Of a stretch of DNA of 64,000 bases, positions 40,261 through 52,139 are shown piece after piece (the first letter of the stretch is position 1; every line of letters begins with the position of its first letter). The notes under the pieces were generated by a model. The model was given only the letters and a program-made list of their open reading frames with translations, searched no databases and was not told the origin of the DNA. The translations under genes were made by a program, and so were the position numbers. The DNA is from Maea johnstoni (lineage: Eukaryota > Annelida > Polychaeta > Spionida > Magelonidae): NCBI GenBank assembly GCA_963942565.1, contig OZ012685.1:22209743-22273742 (forward strand), written 5' to 3'.

Positions 40261-41146
40261 CCTCACACTCACACCCGAATCCTAATGAGGATGCTATTAC
40301 AATATCTACTACTCCCAACATGACAAGGTGTTGATTTGTCAGTAAGACAATGTAATGCCACATCAGAAGTCGGCTGGACCAGACAACAGACCGCCTGTAA
40401 CACATCCTGCACCTGCAGAACTGCATTGTCCATACAGACAATGCCTTCGACACGTAACTTGCAACACGTGTAACTCCTACTACCAGTGATGCACGTGACA
40501 AGATCATCACACACCCGGAGATATTTCTACAGATATCTATATATATCCTTTTAATGATACACATAGAAGGTATTTAGAACATGTTTAAATATTTTTGAGA
40601 GTTAGACCATTGTCGTTTGAGTAACAAGACAGTAGGAATAATCCCTAATTCCTCTAAAAACCCATATTAAGGAGAATTCTGTAGTTCTCTGTAGTATCTT
40701 CTCAAGCTAATTCGCTTTTAGCCTTGGACCTAGACGAAGTACCTGCTGTTATATTTGAACACTATTTTCCCCCAAAAGTATCACATGTAAACATTGTCTG
40801 TTAACCAATTTGGAGGGAATGGGATAATAAAATGAGTTTGAGACAAAACCATCAGGGGAAATTAGGCATATTTACCGACAACACACGCCGTAGACAAGGC
40901 ACACACATATCCCTGCAACCACACACTTAGGTCTACCTAACCTTTGTATCAATAACTCAAAAAGTTTGGCAGACATACATATTATTGATAATTAAGAAAA
41001 TGGGTTATTAAATTGGCTGCAAGTAAATAGATACAGCACATAAGACCACTCTGCACCATGGCATCTGCGCCAATGGCTTCTCATTACCTTCCTTTTGAAA
41101 ATTGTTTCGATAATAAATATATGACAGGGGTATTCCATTGTTTTTC
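40261..41146. other. Non-coding sequence, no feature seen
   Basis: Short frames only. No recognisable element. Confidence 0.4.
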
Positions 41147-41493
41147 TAAAATATCTTTCATTTACTAATACAAAGTAATCTACTGACTAATGTAATGGGA
41201 TAACGTAACATCATATGGCTCGGTCTATTTCATTTTTTGGTTCCTATCTGATGTTAATTGGAATTGAATGGCATATAAAAATGTTTGCAAATCGTACCTC
41301 CCAAAATAATTAAATGATCTAAAATATCTATTATTTACTAATACAAAGTAATCTACTATCTAATGTAATGGGAAAACATAACATCATATGGCTCGGTCTA
41401 TTTCATTTTTTGGTTCCTATCTGATGTTAATTGGAATTGAATGGCATATAAAAATGTTTGCAAATAGTACCTCCCAAAATAATTGAATAATCA
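41147..41493. repeat. 173 bp tandem duplication
   Basis: AATACAAAGTAATCTACT through TCATATGGCTCGGTCTATTT and CCTCCCAAAATAATT appears twice with period 173 (TCATATGGCT at 41211 and 41384). Identity is high, so it is recent. Confidence 0.9.
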
Positions 41494-41963
41494 CTATCAA
41501 ATTTAATTTTATGAGTATGGCATAAGTAATTCTGTGGCATTTTGGACCTAAGACTGCACTTCCCTTTTCTACCAACCCCTACCCTTTTCCCGCCGTATAC
41601 TGCGAGCATAACGACCTCCCACGTGCACGTGTGCATGTGCAGTTTCCCGCTGTATCTCTAAAAATAAACACGTGTCTGAGGAGAGGATTCACAGTCTTTG
41701 ATGCTGGAATTAACCAACCACATGAACCCTCCATGTCTTACTACATAGGGCATGTCTGTAATCAAAAACTTTCCTTACCTGATACACTGTGGCATAACAA
41801 AGTATTTATTTTTGTAAGCATGGTATTCTTTCAGTATAGTCTGGCAGCTTATGTAGTTTCCGTGGGAAATTCATGTTAATTGTGGGAAACGAGGTAATGC
41901 TAGAACAATTTTGGATGAGGATTTCAAAGAAATATGTCTCCAATTTTTTCTACAATGTTTTCA

Positions 41964-41989
41964 AGGTCAAAGGTTAAGGTCAAAGGTCA
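41964..41989 (+). promoter_or_regulatory. Double DR1 nuclear-receptor motif, left arm
   Basis: AGGTCA-A-AGGTTA (41964-41976) directly abuts AGGTCA-A-AGGTCA (41977-41989). The latter is a perfect DR1, the site for HNF4, RXR and COUP-TF type receptors. Whether it is bound is unknown. Confidence 0.6.
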
Positions 41990-43489
41990 AAAATCATAAA
42001 ATGCCTTGTCTGGACCTGAAACAAGCTGTATTTGATAAGAAACTTGATTTTTAGGTTGGAATACACTCAATAAGTGAATTTCATTCGCAAAGATTCTGTA
42101 TTTTCGACAATAAAATTTAAAGCTGAGGTCAATAAATACATTTTAAAGTAAAGGTTAAAGGTCAAATCAGTGAAAAATGCCTTGTATGGACAAGAAATGA
42201 GCTGCATTTTGATAACAGTTGGTTAGAAACCAGATTTTATACACTTCATATTTTCCACCTCAAAGATTATATCCAAGGTCAACAAGTTCATTCAAAGGTC
42301 AAGATCAACAGTCAAAATTCAGGAAAATGCCTTGCGTGGACCGGATACATGCTGCATTTGATTCAATTTGGTTAGAAACCAGCTGTATAGGGTGAAATAC
42401 ACTTAATTAGTGAACTTCATACACACAGCTTCAGTATTTCACTCATCGTCATCGTCAGAATGATTTGGATTCAAAATGCGCTTATACATGTCACCTTTCA
42501 AATAAGGCCATCCTCAAACCTGTCCCCTTCAGAACTACTCAGTAATGGCTTACCAGCTGTGCCACCAGTGATTATTAGGTAGCAGTAATAGGGGAGCCTG
42601 GCCTTACCTTTCTTGCAAATTTTCATTCCTGGCTCATCCACGATCACAATTTTTGGAACCAAATAAAACTTCAAGAAATAAATTCATATTTCTTCCATAT
42701 AACTTCATATAACTTCGAGGAAGTTCCCATACAGGACATTTCTGCTGGATTCTGACCTACATGTACATATCAAACATTTAATGTGGCTTTCCTTGCCACC
42801 ATTTAGTATTTGTTATACTAGTGCTATGAAAGTACCACTGTAAAGAGAATGATTGCAAAGTTGAACTTGTTTCTTAAATAAAAAAACATTTCATAAATAA
42901 GAATAAAAGTCCTCTCCTCAGTGAATTAAATCTATAACAGATTGATAAATGTCTTTTTTCCAGGGTTATTCACATTTGATCTGGACTTTGACCCTTGATT
43001 CATTACTTTGGAAAATACTAAGTGTGTGTGGATATAGTTTTACTCGAAAAGTGTATTTCATCCTAAACAGCTGATTTCTAACCAAATTGAATCAAATGCA
43101 GCTTGTATCTGGTCCATGCTAGGGGTTTTCATGCATTTTGACTGTTGATCTTGACCTTTGAATGGACTCATTGAGATTAGATACAATCTTTGTGCTGGAA
43201 AATATGAAGTGTGCTTTAATGAAATTTACTGAAAAAGTGTCTCATCATAAAATCTGGTTCCTAACCAACTTTTATCAAATGCAGCTCAAGTTGTCCATAC
43301 AATAAATTTCACTGATTTGACCTTTCACCTTTACCTTAAAATGTACGTATTGACATCAGATTGAAACTTTGCTGTGTAAAATACTAAATATTTGTGTATG
43401 AAATTCACTTATTGAGTATATTCCACAATAACCAAGTTCCTTATCAAATGCAGCTTGTTTCAGGTTCAGACAAGGCATTTCAAGGATTT

Positions 43490-43515
43490 TGACCTTTGAC
43501 CTTAACCTTTGACCT
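43490..43515 (-). promoter_or_regulatory. Double DR1 nuclear-receptor motif, right arm
   Basis: Mirror of the left-arm site: TGACCTTTGACCT (43490-43502) followed by TAACCTTTGACCT (43503-43515), so the minus strand reads the same two DR1 motifs. Confidence 0.6.
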
Positions 43516-43654
43516 TGAAAAAAATATCAAAAAAATTTGAGACATATTTCTTTGAAGTCCTCATCCAAAATTAGTCTAGAATTACCACGTCTCCAACAAT
43601 TAACATGAGTGTCCCACGGACCCCCTATTTTCCTACATAAACTGCCTGACTAGT

Positions 43655-43785
43655 AGCTAGGCTTTTACTAACATGTCGTGTGTGCGACGCGATGTTCTAT
43701 TTATTTACAACCATATTATGATTAACTGGCGTTATTTTTTGCACTGTATCGTTTATGCATTGGCACAGTCAATAAATATACATCA
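43655..43785 (+). repeat. Retroposon 3' end, CAGTCAATAAA type
   Basis: GCACTGTATCGTTTATGCAT leads to CAGTCAATAAATATACATCA at 43765. It begins where the foldback right arm ends, so it probably inserted beside it. Confidence 0.5.
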
Positions 43786-44950
43786 TACATTGTTGCAACT
43801 TAACATCCCTGGCTAAGGTGTTTATACAGATGTTTCTGTTACTTTGTTACATCACAACTTACTTAAGGTGTAAATAAATTCTTCTTCTGTTAAGTTGGTC
43901 CATAATGCTCTGGAATATTATTTTTCTATCCTAGTGTAATACATTATCAACGATCCAGCTGGAAACCTAGAATGCATGGCATCAACTATTGATTCCAGTT
44001 TCCGTTATGGTTTGGCAGGACTTTTATGCCGTCTTGATTGAAAATTTTAACATTTGAACGATAACGGGTGCAGTTGGTATGGCAATCAGCGTTTCATATG
44101 CCAATCCCTTGTTAACATGGCCGTTTGTTTATAACAGGTTTCTTGCATTATTCTTATTTCTTTCAATGTCTTAGTTTTTTAGGGGTAACCTCTCTGTTTT
44201 TAAGTATCTAAAACTTCTCTCCCTCTTTCTCCTGTATCATATTTTGTAAATTCTTGTATATTACATTCTATATTTTTCTTTGTTTCCCTCTGAACACCCC
44301 CTGTATTTTTCTTTTATTATAATTTTCTCCCCTCTCTCCTCAATGTATTTTTCTGCATCGTATATGTATATGTATATCTTCTATTTTTGCATGTTCTCTC
44401 TTTCTTGTTTCCCTCTGTACATCATCCTCTTTTTCAAATTAGCTTCCCCTATCTCCTGTATTATCTTTATTTTTGAATCCTGTTCATTGAATAGTGTTGC
44501 TCTTAATCTCACATGCTCTCTATCTCTATTTATTTTGACTCTCTTTTGCATCACCTTCTTTGAAATCTCTCGAGCATTTTTTGTATTTTCTTTTACTTAA
44601 ATTTCATGTCACATCGGTGTGAAATCGGATTTTTATTCATAAAAACAATTAACTTATATATCATCTACGCATATCATATCATATATGTATATAGTAACAT
44701 GAAGTACAAATACAAATGTAGACTATTCCACACAAACCAAATGAACTGGGTGTAATCATCATCTTCTTTCAACATACATGTCGGAGTTAAGAAAGGAGAA
44801 AAATGAATGTAATCCTTTAGGAAAAAATTTGTGAGTAATAATACCCTCCATCTATCCTATCTTTTATCATTTTAAAAATATTGTTTTGATTCACTGAGAA
44901 CCAGGTCCCCAAGTCACTGACACCAGTGACCCGTACACTAACACCCTAGC
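43786..44950. other. Non-coding, with a pyrimidine-rich T/C tract near 44200-44600
   Basis: The 106-residue frame in 44280-44600 is a translation of a CTCTCTCC/TTTTCTT-rich tract with repeated CTCCTGTAT blocks and is not a protein. The remainder shows nothing recognisable. Confidence 0.45.
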
Positions 44951-44952
44951 TA

Positions 44953-45196
44953 CAGTGCCGACATTTAATTCCTGCACTAAATGCCCAGACGTAATACACA
45001 ACGTCAGTACAACAGTTTCCTGGGCATGGATGCTTGGATCACCTCCCAGCTGAATATAGCTTTAATTTGCAAGCTACTTCCGTCATTGATGTGCTTGGCG
45101 TATTGTTATGGCATGTTATGCATGGGAGTTTGTACACTACAACCAGGCACTGTCAGACGTCCGGTCGACAGGTGCAGGCATCAAATGTCTGTACTG
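44953..45196 (+). mobile_element. TA-flanked Tc1/mariner-like MITE, copy 6
   Basis: Complete 244 bp copy: TA at 44951-44952 and 45197-45198, ends CAGTGCCGACATTTAATTCC and GCATCAAATGTCTGTACTG. Inverted termini of about 22 bp. Non-coding. Confidence 0.92.
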
Positions 45197-45339
45197 TACT
45201 TTTGACCTGGGAGTCACTAATACCTAAGTTTCAATGGCCCCCCGGTCTTCTATCATCTTTTGTCAGTCAGCGTCACTAAATTATATATATTAATCATATA
45301 CATGTATTAAAGGTGACAGACTATCTGCTCAAAAGATAA

Positions 45340-45965
45340 ACCATAGGGACAAGGCTATGTGAGCTATGCAATCTAGGTATCGAAGAGAACGTCATGCATC
45401 TAGTGATGCAATGGTCTTATTATGAAAACATTTGAATTGAAATGTATCGCGAACTCAGAAACATACATGATCGTAAAATTATTATGATTTTAGATGACCA
45501 GCAAGAGTTATTCCTGACTCTCCTGGGTAGGCACCCTGTGAATGTACTCTTCCAATCAATGTAAGGAAGGCTCCAATTATCACATAATTATCCGAATGTA
45601 TAAATGTGCTATTGTTGGTAGATTTACGTAGAAATAAAATTACCAACCCCTGTCAGTCATCTCAGATGTCAGTTAGTGAGAGCGTCTAATGCTGTCTAAT
45701 GAGACGATCTTGACATATCTCTCTCTTCCCCTGACACTATGTAATGGGTAGAGAGTACTGTACATATATTTTAGACTTTTCTCTGTAGTTTGTGTTACCA
45801 TATACATTTTTGACTATCTCGTATATTAATTTTTCTTTCCTGTCTCCTTTTGTTTTAGGCGGGTCAGCCTGTTTATTTGTAAACCTTATTTTTCAAATTA
45901 TTTTATGTATACTATATGATTTTGCATTTCAATGCAGTCAACTAACATACTATACTATACTTTTA
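45340..45965 (+). pseudogene. LINE 3' end: RT C-terminus, 3' UTR and microsatellite tail
   Basis: A plus-strand frame reads LCELCNLGIEENVMHLVMQW, then after a stop IEMYRELRNIHDRK and LFLTLLGRHPVNVLF. This is the cysteine/histidine cluster and closing segment of a LINE ORF2, with the final Cys replaced by Trp. It is followed by a T-rich 3' UTR and CAGTCAACTAACATACTATACTATAC (45935 on). It ties the recurring CAGTCAATAAA tail to a LINE. 5'-truncated; clade unresolved. Confidence 0.6.
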
Positions 45966-46144
45966 CCAAATGACAGAATACGTGTTAATGTTTTCTGACA
46001 TTTTCCACTTCAATTTCACTAAAACTTCCAATGATAAACAAAGTTGAGTGATTATATTAGAAAACAACCGTTATTCATTGGGCCATGGACATTTTTACAG
46101 AATTTCAAAAAGGTAATGAAATCATTGTCAAGACAATCGCCATT

Positions 46145-46435
46145 TCTGGGGAATGTTTATTCCGGGGCATTTGGGGCGGCCAGGGGCGACCCCTACTACC
46201 CTCCCCGACACACACACGTAGGCACTCCAGGTCGCCACGTGCGGTCCGGTAATCTGTAACCTACACGGTCGCGTGCCGATCCAACCAATTACAGGGCTTC
46301 GCTCAGCTCAGGCCCGCCAGCACCAGCACGTACACCCACTTAGCGTGCTGTCGATTTCGTGTGTCAGGCAATTAGCTTGAGTTTCCCGACTACTGCGGAC
46401 ATCACCTACTCGGCACACCACCTCATTCAACTTTT
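46145..46435 (+). repeat. DIRS-order element repeat A1
   Basis: 291 bp left repeat beginning TCTGGGGAATGTTTATTCCG, nearly identical to A2. Contains GTAGGCACTCCAGGTCGCCA and ends in CACCTCATTCAACTTTT. Confidence 0.9.
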
Positions 46436-46449
46436 AACGACTCCAAACG

Positions 46450-47402
46450 GATTTAAGATGCCCCGCGAGTACAAATGCAGGAAATGTGGGATTGTTCACC
46501 CTGCTCCTACAGGGAAACACTGCCGGCGATTGAACGACGACACGCCAGAGGCCGGTAACGGCACACAGGAACAGATACTCCGAGCCATATCCGATCTTCA
46601 GTCGCAAATGCAGGATATGCGAACACAGATGCAGAACACTAACACTGCCACGGGGAATAACGACACACAAGAAAACGACAGCGAAATGGGGGAGGAAGAA
46701 ACCAGCGAAACGGGATCCACTCAACCTGCCCTCGGGGCCGAAGCAGCGACACCCGACTCCCTACGGCACAACATCCACCTCATGGCCCAAGCAGCGAAAT
46801 CTGGCTCCCTGATGGTGGCCACAGATCGCATCAAATACAGCATAGACTGGCCGCACATGCATGTGCGTCGCATGACCAATGGCAAACGACGCACACTTAA
46901 CTATGCCGAACTCACACCGGAGGAGTTCGTCTACGGCTACCTCACCATGCTCATCAACCCACGAAACGGCATGGATGAGAAAATCATGATACCGTTGCTC
47001 CGCATCGTCATGCAAGACACGGTAGATTACTCGTGGATCAATGCCCGAAACTTCTATGAGACACTGGGCATTGAGGTAGAAAAGGGCGACATGCGGTGGG
47101 AGGACACAGAGACTATCCGTGAGTACCGTATGACTTATTCTAGGGCAGTCTTCCCTGAGACGAAAGATGGGAAAGAAACGAAGGAGGCAACGAGACCGCA
47201 ACCTCGCACGGTACCCACAGGCATGAAATGCTGTGCCACATTCCAGAAACGCACATGCGAGCAGAATCGCGACCATGCACCATTCACACACGCATGTGCG
47301 TACTGCCACAGGTCGGCCTCCCTGATGTGCAGGCATCCCGAAGATGAATGCATCCGCAAGACAACAGACGCTTCAAAAAACGGGAAAAAGGGGGATGCGT
47401 AA
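46450..47402 (+). mobile_element. DIRS-order element, gag-like region
   Basis: The region begins with a small zinc-finger-like CRKCGIVH..GKHC cluster, followed by a Gln/Thr-rich coil-like segment. A central helical domain comes next, and a second Cys/His cluster (CAYCHRSASLMCRHPEDEC) closes it. By position and cysteine clusters it is the structural (gag-like) protein part of the element; the sequence itself is not one I recognise from a named family. Confidence 0.6.
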
Positions 47403-47417
47403 GCTTCCCCCCCACCC

Positions 47418-48554
47418 ATGAACTACAGGAGAGTGACAGGTGCGAGGCCCTGGAGGCAGTTAACACGGAGCCTCCAGGGGAAGTACATTGTATCGGCAAC
47501 CAGGGCGACCCAGTGCACACAGGGTCAGGGGAGCGGGGTCAACCAGATGTTGACACTACGGACGAGGGGGTCAAGGTTAAACACGGGCCAGGGCCCCCCC
47601 CGTGACCAACGACGGGCGGATCTCAGGCGCGTCTACGAGACTGTGGTGGCCACCGGTCACTACAACTATGAGGGGGCTCGCTTCAGGGTCCCCAGTGGCC
47701 TCAACATCGCAGCATGGAAGGAATATTTGGCCGACTACACGGACGGCCATCTAGTGCAGATGCTGGAGTTCGGGTGGCCTGTGAACTTCGATCGCTCGGC
47801 CCCCCTGATGTCCACCCTCGACAACCATGCCTCAGCCACCCTGTACGAGGCAGATATCGACCACTACATAGCAACGGAACTCGAACACCAGGCGTTGATC
47901 GGCCGGTTTGACGGCCCCCCGGTCACCCCCACCCACGTGAGTCCCCTAATGACTAAGCCCAAAAAGGACTCCCCCCATCGAAGGGTAATCATGGACTTGT
48001 CTTGGCCAGATGGGGCATCTATCAACGACGGGGTGGAAGCAGGCACGTACCTGGACGCCGAAGCTAAGATTACCCTCCCCACTGTCCAGTATATGGAGGA
48101 CAGACTGCTCGAGCTGGGGCCAGGGGCATGGATGTACAAGACAGACCTAGTCCGAGGGTACAGACAACTACGAGTCGACCCCACGGACTGGCCCCTGCTC
48201 GGGCTCCAACACAGGGGTAAGTTCTACTTGGACATGTGTCCCCCCTTTGGCCTTAAAACATCAGCCCTCTTCATGCAGAGGACCTCCGAAGCAGTCTCTC
48301 ATGTGCACGGCCTCCACGGGTGCTATTCTCGGCCATACCTGGACGATTTCGGGGGGGCTGAGGGGACAAAAGAGAGGGCGGACGATGCCCTAGATGAACT
48401 ACAGGACATTATGGGGAAACTGGGCCTAGTAGAAGCCACAAAGAAAGTCTGCAGACCGGCCCAAACCATGATCTGGCTGGGCATCCTATTCCAACAGGAT
48501 GACCATGCGCATCCCCGACGGCAAGATGGGGGAGATCGGGGAAGTCCTGGATGA
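47418..48554 (+). mobile_element. DIRS-order element, reverse transcriptase region
   Basis: Carries RT core signatures: an MDLSWPDG block, a YKTDLVRGYRQL palm motif, the FGLKTSALFMQR segment, and YLDDF as the catalytic box. In DIRS elements RT copies the RNA into circular DNA. Confidence 0.85.
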
Positions 48555-48599
48555 GTGGGCCGACCGCCAGAGGGCCACCCAGCGTGAGATGCAGCAGCT

Positions 48600-49215
48600 C
48601 CTAGGGTTGCTGCAATTTGTTGCAAGTGTATCACCCCCAGTGCGGATCTTCACCTACCGCATGCTTGAAAACCTACGTGAGGCTCCGCGCAGGGGCACAG
48701 AAACGCTATTCCTAGGCTTTAAACGGGACCTAGGTTTCTTCAGGGAACTTTGGCCAGCGTACAACGGAGTACGCATCATCCTGAAAGACACCGTTCAGTG
48801 CCAAGATGAACTCGAGCTGGATGCCTGCTTAACGGGGTGCGGGGCATACAATGGCACCCAGTTCTACTCGGAACAATTCCCGGAGGCGATTGTCCGCGAA
48901 CAGCACCCGATAGCCCACCTAGAGCTACTCAACATTGTGGTTGCTACAAAAACCTGGGCAACGGAGTGGGCACATCACACGGTCGCCGTCCACTGTGACA
49001 ATATGAACGCCTGCCTGGCAGTGCGCTCGGGCCGTTCCAGGGACTCCTACATACAGGGGTGTGTCAGGGAACTTTTCATGGTGAGCACAACACATGACAT
49101 AGAGCTGCATGTTACTCACAAACCAGGGGCCACTATGCGCAGAGCGGACGCGCTCTCCCGTGCGCATACAGGGCCCACTTTTGCCAGAAGGGTGGCAGAA
49201 GACCCCCAGTTATGC
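48600..49215 (+). mobile_element. DIRS-order element, RNase H region
   Basis: RNase H signatures follow the RT thumb-like segment: LDACLTGCGAY (first acidic), AHLELLNIVVA (Glu), HCDNMNACLAV (Asp) and ADALSRAH near the end. This order is normal for DIRS and Ty3-type RT-RH. Confidence 0.85.
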
Positions 49216-49370
49216 CGGGCGCGGCAGGTACGCATTCCACGGGGACGTTTTAATATAGTTAACACGATGTAATTTCCCTTGCAGATAGGCGAAATCTGGA
49301 GAGAGCAGCAGCAGCAAGGACAGGTAACGCCTTTAGACCAGGCACTCTGGCGAACCATCGTTCGCATTTA

Positions 49371-50240
49371 TTGCTTTACACCGCTTTTTGCTCCCATTTT
49401 AATTTACAGGACTTCCCAGCCAGTCCCAGCTCCCTAGTTCTATTTGGGGAATTCCTCCTCAGGGGGTACAGAGCGCCTAAATCCATCACCAACGCCCTGG
49501 CCTCTGTCAAGGTTTTTCACCTCAACCGCGACTTAGATGCGGGAGCCTTTGAGTCGCGTCAACTTACGCTCTTTCGCCGCTCTATCACTCACACTGTGCG
49601 ACACGTGCCGACACGTGCCCCCCCCCCCCTGGAGGCACTTGAGAAGCTCTGCAGGTACGCTCGCCGACAGGGGCCGCGGGGACTGGCTTTCGCCTCACTT
49701 CTGTCCGTGTCCTTCTTCGCCATGACTCGCCTCTCTTCCCTAGCTCCCCCCAGCCCAGCGGCCTACGACTTCACCCGTTACCCCTCGTTTGCTGACCTGT
49801 GGGTCACGGATGAAGGGGTTTTCATCTCCATCAAGTGGGCCAAATGCCGCCAGGCGGGGGGACAAGCCTACTCAGTCCCACTGCCCACTCTGGGTTCCTC
49901 CCCGGCCTGCCCAGTCTCCCTACTAACAGAGCTGGCCGCAGGGGTCAGGGGAGTCCCAGCTCGCACACCTCTTTTCTCCTTTGCCACCAGGGGGCCAGAG
50001 GGTTCGCCCCACCACTTCACAGCCGGCAGAGCTCGCAGCTGGCTCGCGGCCCTGCTCCCCCAGCTAGGGCTGGGGGATCAGGGCTACACCTTTCATTCTC
50101 TCAGGAGAGGGACCTGCACTCGCGCATATCAGGGGGGGGGGGGGGGGGGGGGGGGGGCTCCCTTCCCGACCTACAATTCTTAGGGGATTGGAGGGGCTCC
50201 TCCGTGGGCCTCTACGTCCCAGCCACGGCTGCCAGGGCTC
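49371..50240 (+). mobile_element. DIRS-order element, tyrosine recombinase region
   Basis: Resembles the phage-integrase-type recombinase found only in DIRS-order elements and Cryptons: an N-terminal helical DNA-binding part, AMTRLSSLAP with the first catalytic Arg, and FHSLRRGTCT, the H-x-x-R box. This replaces the DDE integrase of LTR retrotransposons. Confidence 0.8.
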
Positions 50241-50241
50241 G

Positions 50242-50258
50242 GGCCTGCCACTAATGTC
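50242..50258 (+). repeat. DIRS-order element repeat B1
   Basis: GGCCTGCCACTAATGTC directly abuts A2 and matches B2 at 51133-51149, as the split-repeat model predicts. Confidence 0.75.
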
Positions 50259-50547
50259 TGGGGAATGTTTATTCCGGGGCATTTGGGGCGGCCAGGGGCG
50301 ACCTCTACTACCCTCCCCGACACACACACGTAGGCACTCCAGGTCGCCACGTGCGGTCCGGTAATCTGTAACCTACACGGTCGCGTGCCGATCCAACCAA
50401 TCACAGGGCTTCGCTCAGCTCAGGCCCGCCAGCACCGGCACGTACACCCACTTAGCGTGCTGTCGATTTCGTGTGTCAGGCAATTAGCTTGAGTTTCCCG
50501 ACTACTGCGGACATCACCTACTCGGCACACCACCTCATTCAACTTTT
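50257..50547 (+). repeat. DIRS-order element repeat A2
   Basis: 291 bp copy of A1 with about three substitutions, including CCAATTACA to CCAATCACA. Confidence 0.9.
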
Positions 50548-51132
50548 CCCACCCACCCGCCCTCAGAGTCACCTTAGGGGGACAGAGGGGGGGAGGGGAG
50601 GGGATAGCAGGCAGTTCTGTTGGAGCGTACACACTCCCAGCTATTTAAGGCTGTTAACGCAACCCTGCTTACAAAGCACAGTGGTTAAAGGTTTTTTCCC
50701 CCTGCGGGGGCGTGTGGTTTCTTGTACTGGCGTGGTACTGGACTAGGTTATAGCCATTACTGAGTAACAACCGATACATTGTATCTTTTTGAGTCTTTAT
50801 TATTAAAGGGTTTTCACCAGCGAGGGTCACACAACCCTTCGCTACATTGTATCCATTCGTTATAGGCCAGCGTGCCACCTCTATACTTTGTATCATTCAA
50901 CCAGGCCTGCGTGCCGATTCAGTTACAGTGCACACAGTGCACGGAGGTGAAAGTAAATGTAGAGTGTACATAAGGGTTCGATACAATGATACATTGTATC
51001 TTTTTCTATAATACTGCGGGCCGAGCTTGACCAGCTCGCGGTCATGTTCTTCGAGACAAACATCACCTGTATATACGTTGTGTTACATAAAATTGTTATA
51101 CCCTGCATTCCCTGCCTTCCCGAGTTGTTCCT

Positions 51133-51149
51133 GGCCTGCCACTAATGTC
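51133..51149 (+). repeat. DIRS-order element repeat B2 (right end)
   Basis: GGCCTGCCACTAATGTC again, marking the likely right boundary; AT-rich host-like sequence resumes just after it. Confidence 0.7.
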
Positions 51150-52139
51150 CAAAATATGTTTATCCCCTCAGTGGTGCTGGCACTTCCTGCATTACTGTAC
51201 TACTATGATGAAAAAAAGCTTCCTTGATGTTATATAAGAATTAAGGGGCGAATCAAGGAATTCGAGAAAGAAGTTTTCAATCTAAAATAAGCATAAGCCA
51301 GAGCTTAACTGTTACTTAATACTGTCTATACAACCTAACAAAGTTCTTAACAAGATGACAGGTCATTGGGTCTCTGAACCATAGTTGGTTAAAGTCTGTG
51401 GAGTATGACATTTTTGGCAGATTATCATAAAAATGATACACAAGAGTTACCAAATAGGTACCATTTTAACGTTGCCCATTACTTCATGGTATATTGTTTA
51501 AAAAGTGAACACCATCTATACATATATTAGTGGTCATACATTCTTTATAAATGATCGTCAACTAAATTGATATATGAGAATAACTGTTTTTGTACCACCT
51601 TTCTTCAAAATTGGATGTTGTTGTTGTTGTTGTTTGAGATCCGTAACCGCATTGTTCCCACGGGGTCAACTCCCAAAGGAGGACCTACGGAGATCACCCT
51701 CTACCACCCAGGCCACTCGTCACCCCCGGGCCTTGTCTCAGTCTCTGTTCCCTCTCCCCCCGTACTTATGTCATGAATGCCTCCTGCATCCGGTCCGTAC
51801 CCTCCCCTGTCCTCCTGTCCTATACATATACCCTATCGAGTCTCTGGTCTATTTCTTCCTTGTTTTTCTGTCCTACACATATATTTAAACCCCACAAAAA
51901 AGAACCCCTCAACAAACATCAAACCCCACATACAAACTGTGTTAATTCATTATTTCAATAAACAATCAAAAGAGCAGTGTACCACTACCACGTCTCCCCT
52001 CCTGTATCCTCCGTGCCTACCTGTTCCAGCGCCCCTCACTTACACCATTGACTCCCTTCCCCTTAGCCATTTAGTCTGATCCAACATCAACTGTGTTAGA
52101 TAAAGGTGAAAAAACAACATATATGTACACAAGCACACC
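51150..52139. other. Non-coding sequence, no gene seen
   Basis: A (GTT)6 run near 51618 precedes a C-rich stretch (51640-52080) with moderate GC. Frames here have no domain. It may be the edge of a further retroposon, but I cannot show it. Confidence 0.35.

Larger units (their letters stand above)
41838..43652. mobile_element. Second foldback element with triplicated arms and DR1 motifs
   Basis: The left arm (about 41838-42450) is inverted relative to the right arm (about 43030-43652). The ends AGTCTGGCAGCTTATGTAG and the complement of CTACATAAACTGCCTGACT pair, as do CCGTGGGA..TCATGTTAATTG sequences. Each arm has three units marked by GCTGCATTTGAT (42025, 42201, 42351) or its complement (43091, 43273, 43443). 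AGGTCA-type half sites sit at the unit joins. The loop is about 500 bp of unrelated sequence. No transposase. Confidence 0.85.
46145..51149 (+). mobile_element. DIRS-order (Ngaro/PAT-like) tyrosine-recombinase retroelement
   Basis: A GC-rich ~5.0 kb block in AT-rich surroundings. Its parts in order are: left repeat A1, gag-like region, reverse transcriptase, RNase H, tyrosine recombinase, short repeat B1, repeat A2, a 3' region, and repeat B2. Split direct repeats (A1 ... B1-A2 ... B2) rather than LTRs or inverted ends point to Ngaro or PAT-like groups of DIRS. No methyltransferase domain was seen. A1 and A2 differ at about 3 of 291 positions, so it is young. It looks nearly whole, with about two or three breaks, and I treat it as a fossil. 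No target duplication is evident, as expected for a recombinase-integrated element. Confidence 0.85.

Noticed and set aside
44280-44600. 106-residue Phe/Ser-rich frame with apparent membrane segments
   Set aside because: Lies in a T/C-rich low-complexity tract with repeated blocks; hydrophobicity follows from T-rich codons.
46145-50547. A1/A2 as LTRs of an LTR retrotransposon
   Set aside because: A2 is followed by more element sequence and a B2 repeat, and the recombinase is of the tyrosine type; split direct repeats of a DIRS-order element explain it.
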